Positions 1 to 8,739 of a stretch of 64,000 bases of DNA are shown here, in pieces. The position numbers and the translations under genes were made by a program. Origin of the DNA: Paracoccus fistulariae (GTDB lineage Bacteria > Pseudomonadota > Alphaproteobacteria > Rhodobacterales > Rhodobacteraceae); the NCBI RefSeq assembly GCF_028553785.1, contig NZ_CP067136.1:1116001-1180000 (forward strand). The letters run 5' to 3'. A model generated the notes under the pieces. That model ran no database searches. It was not told the DNA's origin and saw only the letters and a list, made by a program, of their open reading frames with translations. Within the stretch, counting starts at the first letter, position 1; each line of letters begins with the position of its first letter.

Positions 1-54
1 AACCGGCAGGCCCTTCCTGCGTTTCAGTTTCGAAGAAGCTGAGGGAGCATAGCA

Positions 55-201
55 ATGACAAAGAAATTTCTGGGACTGGGGGCGATCTTGGCCATGATGG
101 CACTGTCGGCCTGCGAAACGGTTCAGGGTGCGGGCCGCGATCTGCAGACTGCCGGCTCGGTGGTGCAGCAGGAAAGTGCGGAAGTGCAGGCCGGGATGTA
201 A
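55..201 (+). CDS. Entericidin A/B family small lipoprotein
   Basis: This 48-residue protein has a short hydrophobic leader after a Lys-Lys pair and a lipobox ending LSAC, so it should be cleaved, lipidated on Cys20 and anchored in a membrane. The mature part is short and rich in Gln, Gly and Ala, with a VQGAGRDLQ stretch typical of the entericidin EcnA/EcnB family. Entericidins are small envelope lipoproteins first described as an antidote/toxin pair; many alphaproteobacteria carry a single copy of uncertain role. A GGGAG ribosome site lies 8 bases before the ATG. A hairpin terminator follows closely, so the gene is probably expressed alone. There is no partner entericidin beside it. Confidence 0.8.
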   Translation: MTKKFLGLGAILAMMALSACETVQGAGRDLQTAGSVVQQESAEVQAGM

Positions 202-227
202 GTCGCGGCCGATATGATCGCAATGCA

Positions 228-253
228 AAAGGCGGCCTTCGGGGGCCGCCTTT
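228..253. terminator. Rho-independent terminator after the entericidin gene
   Basis: A perfect 10-bp inverted repeat (AAAGGCGGCC / GGCCGCCTTT) with a 6-base loop sits between the plus-strand lipoprotein gene and the convergent minus-strand permease. The A and T ends let it act in both directions. Confidence 0.75.
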
Positions 254-270
254 CTGTTTGGCGCACCTGC

Positions 271-1650
271 CTAGAACAGGATCCAGCCGATCCAGGCCAG
301 CCCGAAGCCGATCACGCCCAGAAGCGTCTCCATCACGGTCCAGGTCTTCAGCGTGGTCTTTTCATCCATGCCCAGAAAACGCCCGACCAGCCAGAAGCCG
401 GAATCGTTCACATGGCTCAGCACGGTCGATCCGCAGGCGATGGCGATGACCAGAAAGCACAGATCCAGCGCGCTGAGCCCGGTGGTTGCTGCCAGGGTCG
501 GCGCGATCAGCCCCGCCGTGGTGGTCAGCGCCACCGTGGCCGAGCCCTGCGCCACGCGCAGCGCCGTGGCCACCAGGAAGGCCGCGACGATCAGCGGCAG
601 GCCGATCTGTTCCAGCGATCCGGCCAGCGCCTGACCGATCCCGCTGGCCCTGAGGACGCCGCCGAACATGCCGCCGGCCCCGGTCACAAGGATGATCGCG
701 CAGACCGGACCCAGCGAATCGTTCATGATCTTCTCGATCTCGGAGGGGCTGCGGCCCGCACCCAGCTTCCACATCGCGAAAAGCACCGTGATCAGCAGGG
801 CCACCGCCGTTTGCCCCAGCATGCGCAGGATATTGACCCATAGCGCATCGCCATCGACGGCCCCCATCGTGGCCAGCGTGTTCAGCCCGGTATTGAGAAA
901 GATCAGCCCCAGAGGCAGCAGCAGAACCGACAGAACCGTGCTGAATTCGGGCAGATCCTCGGGCGCGACCTGCTTCATCTCTCCCATGAAAGCGGGCACC
1001 GGCAGATCGAATTTCCTGCCCGCGTAAAGCGCGTAAAGATAGCTGCCGAAATACCAGGTCGGCAGCCCGATGATCAGGCCGACGATCAGCAGCAGGCCCA
1101 TATCCGCCCCCAGCAGATCACCCGCCGCGACCGGGCCGGGATGCGGCGGCACGAAAGCATGCATCACCGCAAAGGCCCCGGCCGCGGGCAACGCATAGGT
1201 CAGGACCGAGCCGCCGAAACGCCGCGCGACCGAGAAGATGATCGGCAGCATGACGACCAGACCCGCATCGAAGAAGATCGGAAAGCCGAACATCAGCGAG
1301 GCGACGCCAAGCGCGAAGGGCGCCCGGTTTTCGCCAAAGACCTGGATCAGCCGGTCAGCCAGCACCTGCGCGCCGCCCGTCACCTCTAGCAGGCGGCCGA
1401 TCATGGCGCCGAATCCCACCAGAATCGCCACCGAGGCCAGCGTGCTGCCAAAGCCGCCCAGCATCGTCGGCACCACATCGGCAAAGGGAATTTTCGTCGC
1501 CAAAGCCGTCAGAAGGCTGACCAGAACCAGCGCGACAAAGGCGTGCAGCTTGAATCGCAGGATCAGAACCAGCAGCAGCGCCACCGCCGATGCGGCGATC
1601 AGCAGCAGCCCGCCCGTGCCATAGGCCGGTTCGATTGCAGGATTATTCAT
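271..1650 (-). CDS. GntP family permease (gluconate-type H+ symporter)
   Basis: This 459-residue integral membrane protein is almost entirely hydrophobic helices, with the length and order typical of the GntP family. Members import gluconate or related sugar acids with protons. The stretch FGFPIFFDAG near residue 125 is the family's best-known signature, and the GSATVA and HVNDSGFW segments in the C-terminal half also match. The start is supported by a GGGAGGGG ribosome site just upstream. No gluconate kinase or sugar-acid dehydrogenase is next to it, so the substrate cannot be read from context; gluconate, idonate or another hydroxy acid are all possible. Confidence 0.85.
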   Translation of the reverse strand: MNNPAIEPAYGTGGLLLIAASAVALLLVLILRFKLHAFVALVLVSLLTALATKIPFADVVPTMLGGFGSTLASVAILVGFGAMIGRLLEVTGGAQVLADRLIQVFGENRAPFALGVASLMFGFPIFFDAGLVVMLPIIFSVARRFGGSVLTYALPAAGAFAVMHAFVPPHPGPVAAGDLLGADMGLLLIVGLIIGLPTWYFGSYLYALYAGRKFDLPVPAFMGEMKQVAPEDLPEFSTVLSVLLLPLGLIFLNTGLNTLATMGAVDGDALWVNILRMLGQTAVALLITVLFAMWKLGAGRSPSEIEKIMNDSLGPVCAIILVTGAGGMFGGVLRASGIGQALAGSLEQIGLPLIVAAFLVATALRVAQGSATVALTTTAGLIAPTLAATTGLSALDLCFLVIAIACGSTVLSHVNDSGFWLVGRFLGMDEKTTLKTWTVMETLLGVIGFGLAWIGWILF

Positions 1651-1953
1651 GGGCCCCTCCCGTCAGGGTTGAAGTGTCACAAGAAGATATTTCAAATAGA
1701 TGTCCCGAAGGACCTGTCAGCCATGCCCGCAGGGCGATCTCACAGGGCTTACTCTAGGGCCGGGCGCGACGCGCCGGAAGAGGTTAATGTGTATTCATTT
1801 CGTTCTGCTGGCACTTCCCGGCGGCACGGAATAATGTATGGCGGAATCCCGTCCGGACCCCGCCGCTATGCTAGGCAAGCCAGCATTTGCTGCTATGATA
1901 CGGATATTAGATAGACCATGAGCGGGCCGAATTTCGCCCGGAGGAGGAGTTCC
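1651..1953. other. Divergent intergenic region without a gene
   Basis: This 303-base gap separates the minus-strand permease from the plus-strand small protein gene and should hold two divergent promoters. I see no convincing reading frame, RNA gene or long repeat in it. A GGAGGAG ribosome site lies at its right edge, directly before the ATG at 1954. Confidence 0.5.
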
Positions 1954-2145
1954 ATGAAGAACCCATGGATGAGCGCGTGGCTGTCGACGGCCAACCAGAT
2001 GGCCTCCACGTCTCGCACGCTGATGTCGGCCGAGGTGCAGCGGCAGCAAAACGCCATGATCGAAGCCTGGAGCGATGCGACCTTCGAATTCTGGATGCGG
2101 ATCTGGTTTCCGCTGATGCCGATGAAGAAACAGCGCCGGAAGTAG
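1954..2145 (+). CDS. Small tryptophan-rich protein of unknown function
   Basis: This 63-residue protein is not assignable to a named family by eye. It is rich in Trp, Met, Gln and Ala and ends in a basic KKQRRK tail. The middle (about residues 10-45) looks like one long amphipathic helix, and the ends carry Trp clusters (NPWMSAW near the start, FWMRIWFP near the end). A strong GGAGGAG ribosome site precedes the ATG by about 6 bases, so it is very likely translated. The profile resembles small phasin-like or membrane-surface-binding proteins, but this is only an inference. Confidence 0.6.
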   Translation: MKNPWMSAWLSTANQMASTSRTLMSAEVQRQQNAMIEAWSDATFEFWMRIWFPLMPMKKQRRK

Positions 2146-2205
2146 ATCCGGCCCCTGCCCGGCCCCGATCAGGAGACCGGCCACCATGTAAAGGAGGCTT
2201 TCCGC

Positions 2206-2592
2206 ATGCGCCTCGTGTTGCTTGTTCTAATGATGATCCTGCCACTACCAGCGGCGGCCTTTACGGCGCAGAACGGAATGACGGTGGTCCGGCAAAGCCA
2301 GACCGAGATCGAGGTCATCTATCGCGCGCGTCGGGTTGATACGGATTACTGGTGCGCGGCGGGCGATTTCGCCCAACGCGCCCTTGGCTATTCGAACAAG
2401 ACGCCAATGTGGCGCGCCTCGCCAAAGCCGCGCCGCGCGGGCCAGGGTATCATCTTCACCATCGATCCCGCGAAGAAGGCGCCCGGTGCCGGGCTGTCGC
2501 AATTCGGATCCGGTCCGCATGATGGATCGGTGACAATCGGCATGGCCGTGGGCAGCTACTGTCGCATCACGATGCCCTTCTGGCACGACTGA
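2206..2592 (+). CDS. Secreted protein of unknown function
   Basis: This 128-residue protein starts with a clear Sec signal peptide (basic start, hydrophobic core, cleavage near AAAFT at about residue 19). The mature part of about 109 residues holds two cysteines, one after DTDYW and one in SYCRI near the end, which could form a disulfide in the periplasm. An AAAGGAGG ribosome site precedes the ATG. I do not recognise a named family. A weak hairpin follows it, separating it from the outer-membrane protein gene downstream. Confidence 0.7.
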   Translation: MRLVLLVLMMILPLPAAAFTAQNGMTVVRQSQTEIEVIYRARRVDTDYWCAAGDFAQRALGYSNKTPMWRASPKPRRAGQGIIFTIDPAKKAPGAGLSQFGSGPHDGSVTIGMAVGSYCRITMPFWHD

Positions 2593-2598
2593 GGGCGT

Positions 2599-2621
2599 GC
2601 CATGCAGGCAACAGGCATGGC
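2599..2621 (+). terminator. Possible weak terminator hairpin
   Basis: A 7-bp stem (GCCATGC / GCATGGC) with a 9-base loop lies just after the secreted protein gene. The following bases are T-rich only for three positions, so termination here is uncertain. Confidence 0.4.
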
Positions 2622-2745
2622 TTTCGCAAAAATAAAGAAGATCAACCCAGCATTGTTTCACGTTATGGTGAACAGGCGAATCACCTGCTGCCCCTGACCT
2701 GGGACAGTCCGTTTTCTTTCACGATGACAGAAGGGTGTGGTCAAA

Positions 2746-3561
2746 ATGCTTGTCAGAACAGTCCTCCCGATCCTGCTTGCGGCGCAGGTCTTTACCGGTG
2801 CCGCCATGGCGCAAGAGGCGCCGACCGAAAGCACCAGTCAACTGGCAGAGCAGTTGACGAACCCCGTCGCCTCTCTCAGCAGCATCCCGTTCGAGTTCAA
2901 CCATGACAGCGGCTATGGCAGTGCGGACGGGCATCGCACCGTGACCAATTGGCAGCCGGTCGTGCCGTTTCAGGCAGGTGAGAACTGGAACGTCATCTCG
3001 CGCACCATCGTTCCCTTCATCCGCCAGAAGGACATTGCCGGAAATTCGGGGACGCAGTCCGGTCTGGGCGATATCGTGCAAAGCCTGTTCTTCACACCGC
3101 GCCAGGTAGAGCCGGGCGGCCTGATCTGGGGCGTCGGCCCGGCCTTTTTGCTGCCCACGGCCAGCGATGACGCCCTGGGAACGGGGAAATTCGGCATCGG
3201 CCCCACCGGCGTCGCGCTGCGGCAGAAGAACGGCTGGACGCTGGGAATCCTGGCCAATCACATCTGGTCCGTGGCGGGCGACGATGATCGCCCCGATGTC
3301 AGCGCGACCTTCATGCAGCCCTTCATCAACTACACGACCAAGGATGCATGGACCTTCGCGCTGAACACCGAAAGCACCTATGACTGGAAATCCGAACAAT
3401 GGAGCGCGCCGGTCAACCTGATGGCCGCGAAACTGGTCAATTTCGGCGATCAGCCGGTCAGCTTCCGGGGCGGCGTGCGCTACTGGGTCGACTCGCCAGA
3501 GAACGGACCCGAAGGCTGGGCCCTGCGCGCCAGCATCACCTTCCTCTATCCGAAGAAATAG
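2746..3561 (+). CDS. Outer-membrane beta-barrel protein, transporter-like
   Basis: This 271-residue protein has a signal peptide cleaved near AMAQE and then alternating polar/hydrophobic strands rich in Trp, Gly and aromatic residues. It ends in a beta strand (ITFLYPKK) as expected for a small outer-membrane barrel. The repeated phrase types (FNHDSGYG, GLGDIVQSLFF, GPAFLLPTASD, KFGIGPTGV) match the family of predicted outer-membrane transporters related to the phenol-degradation MetA-type channels. The ATG at 2746 is preferred over an in-frame GTG at 2737 because the AGAAGGG ribosome site is about 10 bases before the ATG but almost touches the GTG. The substrate is unknown. Confidence 0.75.
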   Translation: MLVRTVLPILLAAQVFTGAAMAQEAPTESTSQLAEQLTNPVASLSSIPFEFNHDSGYGSADGHRTVTNWQPVVPFQAGENWNVISRTIVPFIRQKDIAGNSGTQSGLGDIVQSLFFTPRQVEPGGLIWGVGPAFLLPTASDDALGTGKFGIGPTGVALRQKNGWTLGILANHIWSVAGDDDRPDVSATFMQPFINYTTKDAWTFALNTESTYDWKSEQWSAPVNLMAAKLVNFGDQPVSFRGGVRYWVDSPENGPEGWALRASITFLYPKK

Positions 3562-3601
3562 AGGTAAGGGCCGGTTTACCTTTGCGGTGTAGCGTGGCGC
3601 G

Positions 3602-4081
3602 ATGTCGCGCTATCTCCGTCCCCGGATCCCGGGCGCTCCGATCTTTTTCACCGTCGCGCTGGCCCGGCGCGGCAGCCGGTTGCTGGTTCAGCAGACCGAC
3701 AGGCTGCGCGATGCGGTGCGCGCCACACGGGCCGAGCGGCCCTTCACGATCGAAGCCTGGGTCGTCCTGCCAGATCACCTGCATTGCATCTGGCGCTTGC
3801 CGGATGGAGATACGGATTATTCGACGCGCTGGCGGCTGATCAAATCGCGCTTCTCTCGCACGCTGCCCCTGGGCGACTTGCGCGACAGCCATATCCTGCG
3901 GCAAGAGCGCGGCATCTGGCAGCGCCGGTTCTGGGAACATCACATCCGCGATCAGGACAGCTTCAACGCATATCTGCGCTATTGCTGGTTCAACCCCGTC
4001 AAACACGGGTTGGTCGCAGCCCCCGGCGATTGGCCCTATTCCTCCTATCACCGCGAAAAGGCCCGAGGCATCGCCCCGTAG
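3602..4081 (+). CDS. REP-associated tyrosine transposase (RAYT), Y1 transposase family
   Basis: This 159-residue protein belongs to the IS200/IS605-like Y1 HUH nucleases. The HUH pair is visible as DHLHCIW near residues 58-64. The downstream helix SFNAYLRYCWFNPVKHGLV (about residues 120-138) carries the tyrosines and the NPVKHGLV phrase typical of RAYT proteins, which recognise and nick REP hairpins. It lacks flanking transposon ends and is a single-copy, domesticated-type gene. Three REP hairpins with 5' GTAG feet lie directly downstream, and the first one supplies the gene's own TAG stop codon. The length fits family members of about 150-170 residues. Confidence 0.9.
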   Translation: MSRYLRPRIPGAPIFFTVALARRGSRLLVQQTDRLRDAVRATRAERPFTIEAWVVLPDHLHCIWRLPDGDTDYSTRWRLIKSRFSRTLPLGDLRDSHILRQERGIWQRRFWEHHIRDQDSFNAYLRYCWFNPVKHGLVAAPGDWPYSSYHREKARGIAP

Positions 4082-4101
4082 GGTGCGTGTTTACACGCAC
4101 C
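4078..4101 (+). repeat. REP element 1 (overlaps the RAYT stop codon)
   Basis: GTAG is followed by a perfect 8-bp stem GGTGCGTG / CACGCACC with a TTTA loop. The 5' GTAG foot plus hairpin is the standard layout of RAYT-recognised REPs. The TAG inside the foot is the stop codon of the transposase gene. Confidence 0.9.
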
Positions 4102-4109
4102 TTGGCAGC

Positions 4110-4123
4110 GTGTCGAATGACAC
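4110..4123. repeat. Small hairpin between REP 1 and REP 2
   Basis: GTGTC-GAAT-GACAC is a perfect 5-bp stem with a 4-base loop. It lies in the spacer of the REP cluster and lacks the GTAG foot. It may be a decayed element or chance. Confidence 0.35.
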
Positions 4124-4157
4124 ACGCGACGCCCCACCATCCCCGTAACGCGAAATC

Positions 4158-4181
4158 GTAGGGTGCGTGTTCACACGCACC
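4158..4181 (+). repeat. REP element 2
   Basis: Same layout as REP 1 and in direct orientation: GTAG foot, GGTGCGTG / CACGCACC stem, TTCA loop. Only the loop differs from REP 1. Confidence 0.9.
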
Positions 4182-4206
4182 GTTGGCGCTTATGGCGATA
4201 TGGAAC

Positions 4207-4230
4207 GGTGCGTGCGAGCACGCACCCTAC
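4207..4230 (-). repeat. REP element 3 (inverted)
   Basis: The same 8-bp stem in opposite orientation, with CTAC at its right end (GTAG on the minus strand) and a CTCG loop when read on that strand. REP 2 and REP 3 face each other, forming a BIME-like pair. It ends 5 bases from the stop of the minus-strand AT-rich gene. Confidence 0.9.
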
Positions 4231-4235
4231 GTTTG

Positions 4236-4625
4236 CTAAAATGGTGCCGTATCTAGATCCATTCTATCGAGTTCCTCTATCAACTCATCCAGCACTCTTT
4301 CAGCGCCCGTCGAGTTACGCTCTATTACTCTCAAAAGCTCCTTGAATCTCACGTAATAATCGCCACCCAAATCATCATCCGTAAAAATATCAATTTCTTC
4401 ATCAAAAAAATCACGAATGCTAATTCTTATTAGCGGAACATGGTTGCCGCTTTTATCTACACCATCGAACTCATCAAGAACGACGGTATTATCACCAATA
4501 CTAGTAACAAATTTTCCATGTTCGGCTGTATCATCCCACTTCAATCTTCCGATTGCAGATAGCCTCAAGAGGTGATCTGCAATTTTTTGCCACTTCTGAA
4601 TGGTATTTTGAGGGACGTCAGACAT
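4236..4625 (-). CDS. Acidic protein of unknown function, second gene of an AT-rich pair
   Basis: This 129-residue soluble protein is strongly acidic and has no signal peptide or membrane segment. It has an N-terminal helical part (IQKWQKIADHLLRL) followed by a likely mixed alpha/beta part with alternating DNTVVLDEF and PLIRISIRDFF strands, and a C-terminal acidic helix (RVLDELIEELDRM). I recognise no family. Its start overlaps the 3' end of the preceding minus-strand gene by 8 bases, so the two are translationally linked. Base composition is visibly much more AT-rich than the surrounding genome, and AT-ending codons are frequent, which points to recent acquisition. Confidence 0.65.
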   Translation of the reverse strand: MSDVPQNTIQKWQKIADHLLRLSAIGRLKWDDTAEHGKFVTSIGDNTVVLDEFDGVDKSGNHVPLIRISIRDFFDEEIDIFTDDDLGGDYYVRFKELLRVIERNSTGAERVLDELIEELDRMDLDTAPF

Positions 4626-5142
4626 TTTCTAACCTCGCAGTAGTTCGGAGTTGCTCGATGGCAATCAGCAGAGGCTCTTTCTGCTCGCCGACAAGCTTTC
4701 GCAGTTTTTTTGCATCCACGGGCACATTTGCGTCCATTACAGTTTTATCGGCCACCGTAGCGATCGAACGAAAATGAGTGCTGGCTTTGGCAAGTTGAGC
4801 ACGACTTTCCTCAGATAAAATCGGCTCTGTTTGAACAACTATCGAGCTGAGTGAATCTGCAATTCGGTTTGCTCTATCCACCACAAGAGCCCATCCCTTA
4901 TGGCCAATTATGACGTGAAGCTCATCAACCAAACCTGAGATCTTTGTGGTTTCAAACAAAAGATCAACGTTCAAAATCCTTGCTCTTGCCGCGTCCGCTG
5001 CAACTCTTGCCGCCTCTGCAGCAGATGTTGCTTTGTCCGCTGCATCCCGTGCCTCACGCGAAAAAAACACAGTGAGAAACGCGCCAACTATAGACACAAA
5101 AATCCCACCTAGAGCGTAGGTGTGAGCGAGCCAATCCTGCAA
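4618..5142 (-). CDS. Membrane-anchored coiled-coil protein of unknown function, first gene of an AT-rich pair
   Basis: This 174-residue protein has one N-terminal transmembrane segment (about residues 11-28). It is followed by an Ala/Arg/Glu-rich heptad-like region (about 29-58: REARDAADKATSAAEAARVAADAARA) that should be a coiled coil. A helical C-terminal domain of about 110 residues without recognisable motifs completes it. It appears to use a TTG start three bases after the lepA stop codon, with GGAG overlapping the lepA end as ribosome site. No ATG exists before the membrane segment. It overlaps the downstream acidic protein gene by 8 bases. The AT-rich composition marks it as foreign to the lepA neighbourhood. 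Confidence 0.65.
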   Translation of the reverse strand: MQDWLAHTYALGGIFVSIVGAFLTVFFSREARDAADKATSAAEAARVAADAARARILNVDLLFETTKISGLVDELHVIIGHKGWALVVDRANRIADSLSSIVVQTEPILSEESRAQLAKASTHFRSIATVADKTVMDANVPVDAKKLRKLVGEQKEPLLIAIEQLRTTARLENV

Positions 5143-5145
5143 TCC

Positions 5146-6942
<1,797 letters not shown>

Positions 6943-7008
6943 GCGCCGCATATACAGGGGCAGAATGGGCGCGGAAAGGGGGATTATCGCGCCGCCCGCA
7001 GCTTCTTG

Positions 7009-7959
7009 TCAGTCGCTGTCCCTGTGGTCGCGGCGCGGCGGATCGACCATGGCCGAGACGCTGCCCGCGGCCTCGGCCGGGGCCAGGCCGTCGCCCGCCT
7101 TGCGCCGCGCTTCGCGCCACATGGTATAGATGCCCGACCCCACGATGATCGCGGCCCCGATCAGCGTCATGGCGTCCGGGCGTTCGTGGAAGATCAGTAT
7201 CCCCAGGATCATCGCAAAGACCAGCCGCGCATAGCGAAAGGGCGCGATAACGGCGATCGGGGCGATGCGCGTGGCGATGACCATGGCCGAATAGCCGCCA
7301 AGCCCGAAGCAAAGCGCGCCAAGCAGATAAAATGCCTCATCCCCGGCGGGCAGGCGCGGCGCTGTCTGCTGCAGGATCGCCAGCACGACCCCGCCCAGAC
7401 CGGCCGACAGGAAGGCACTGGCCGTCAGCGCGTCCGAGGGCACATGCTCTGGCACCCGCCGCGTCGCCAGATCGCGCACCGTCAGCATCACGACCGCGCC
7501 CAATGCCAGCAGTGAGGCAGGCTGGAACGCCTCGCCCCCCGGTCGCAGGATCATCAGCACGCCCACGAAACCGACCATGATCGAGGTCCAGCGCCGCCAG
7601 CCGACCGGCTCACCCAGCAAAAGCGCGGCGCCCAGAGTCATCGTCAGCGGCAGCGCCTGAATGATCGCAGCCGCGCTGGACAGATCGCCAAGCGCCAGCG
7701 CGGCGACGAACAGGATGCCGCAAAGCGCCTCGCCCAGATTGCGCAGCAGGACCATGGGATGCAGCAGATCGCGCGTGAACAGCCGGATCCCCCGCACCGC
7801 CATCACGGCCCAGAAGACCAGCCCGCCAAGGATGCCTAGAAAAGCCATGATCAGGCCGATGGGCATGGAGGTGGTCAGCAGCTTGATGAACACATCTTCA
7901 AAGGCAAATGCCGCCATGCCCAGAACCATCAGCGCCGCGGCCTTTTGATGTTCCGTCAT
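7009..7959 (-). CDS. DMT superfamily (EamA) permease
   Basis: This 316-residue protein has ten predicted hydrophobic helices in two homologous halves, the usual EamA/DMT layout. Conserved phrases such as AFEDVFIKLL near the start and LSSAAAIIQALPL in the first half fit drug/metabolite exporters of the RhaT/YdcZ type. The start at 7959 is chosen because the frame upstream has no membrane-protein character. The substrate is unknown. It lies between lepA and a divergent metal-binding protein gene, with no functional link visible. Confidence 0.85.
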   Translation of the reverse strand: MTEHQKAAALMVLGMAAFAFEDVFIKLLTTSMPIGLIMAFLGILGGLVFWAVMAVRGIRLFTRDLLHPMVLLRNLGEALCGILFVAALALGDLSSAAAIIQALPLTMTLGAALLLGEPVGWRRWTSIMVGFVGVLMILRPGGEAFQPASLLALGAVVMLTVRDLATRRVPEHVPSDALTASAFLSAGLGGVVLAILQQTAPRLPAGDEAFYLLGALCFGLGGYSAMVIATRIAPIAVIAPFRYARLVFAMILGILIFHERPDAMTLIGAAIIVGSGIYTMWREARRKAGDGLAPAEAAGSVSAMVDPPRRDHRDSD

Positions 7960-8064
7960 ATCTGCCCCCTGCCCGATTGTCCTGCCATCGCTTCTGCGGC
8001 AAGATCGGCGGCAATACCACCCCCCACCCCGATATCCCGCGCCAAGACGATGACAGGAGCCGCG

Positions 8065-8253
8065 ATGAAGCTGACAATTACGGGAATGAGCTGCAATCAC
8101 TGCAAGGCCGCGGTCGAAAAGGCCATTGCCGCGAAGGGCGGTCAGGCCACGGTCGATCTGGCCGCAGGCAATGCCGAGATCCGGGGGCTGTCCGCGGAAG
8201 AGGCAACCGCCGCGATTCGCGAGGCGGGTTACGACGCCCAGATCGCGGGTTAG
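8065..8253 (+). CDS. Heavy-metal-associated (HMA) domain protein, CopZ-like metallochaperone
   Basis: This 62-residue protein is a single HMA domain. It has the MSCNHCKAAVEKAI metal-binding motif (two Cys separated by two residues) after the first strand and a GYDAQI end. Such proteins bind Cu(I) or similar soft metals and pass them to a P-type ATPase. An AGGAG ribosome site 6 bases before the ATG fixes the start. No copper ATPase or CueR-type regulator is adjacent, so its partner must be elsewhere. Confidence 0.9.
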   Translation: MKLTITGMSCNHCKAAVEKAIAAKGGQATVDLAAGNAEIRGLSAEEATAAIREAGYDAQIAG

Positions 8254-8427
8254 GCAGGCTGCCCTTACAAGATATTGATCCGTCGGCCTGGAACGGCACA
8301 GCACAGGCCAGCCCGCGAAGATTGAGCCTGCGTCACATTTCTGCTATGGATCACACAGATGACAAGGCATTCAGACCGGGACAACCGGCCGCCTTCGCAG
8401 AGGACAAGGAACCGAGGAGACAGCCCC

Positions 8428-8730
8428 ATGTTCAACCGCATTTTCATTGCGGCAGCGGCCATTGTTTTGACCGCACCGCTGGCCGTGGCCGGACCGATTG
8501 ACAGCGCCTGCGTGCGTTCCGACCGAGCGCGCGGCAATGCCCCGCTTTGCGGCTGCATTCAGCAGGTCGCGAACCAGACCCTGTCGCGCTCTGATCAGCG
8601 CCGCGCCGCCCGCTTCTTCCGCGACCCGCATGAGGCGCAGGTGGTGCGCATGTCGAAAAGCAATTCCGACAATGCGTTCTGGGCGCGCTACAAATCCTTT
8701 GCCGCCCGGGCCGAGGCCTATTGCCGCTAA
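8428..8730 (+). CDS. Small secreted cysteine-containing protein of unknown function
   Basis: This 100-residue protein has a signal peptide cleaved around AVAG (residue 20) and a mature part with four cysteines (SACVR, PLCGCIQ and the C-terminal YCR), probably forming two disulfides. The phrase QTLSRSDQRRAARFF is distinctive of a conserved family in Rhodobacterales. I recall such proteins carrying the label arginine transporter, but nothing here supports transport. A GAGGAGA ribosome site lies 8 bases before the ATG at 8428. It ends 9 bases before the sirtuin gene, so the two may be co-transcribed. Confidence 0.75.
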   Translation: MFNRIFIAAAAIVLTAPLAVAGPIDSACVRSDRARGNAPLCGCIQQVANQTLSRSDQRRAARFFRDPHEAQVVRMSKSNSDNAFWARYKSFAARAEAYCR

Positions 8731-8739
8731 GATCGCGCG

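Noticed and set aside
4078..4230. CRISPR-like array
   Set aside because: Only three units, each a hairpin with a GTAG foot and in mixed orientation; spacing is irregular and no cas genes are present.
4163..4345. Short plus-strand frame running through REP 2 and REP 3
   Set aside because: Its start lies in a repeat hairpin, it has no ribosome site and it is antisense to the AT-rich gene.
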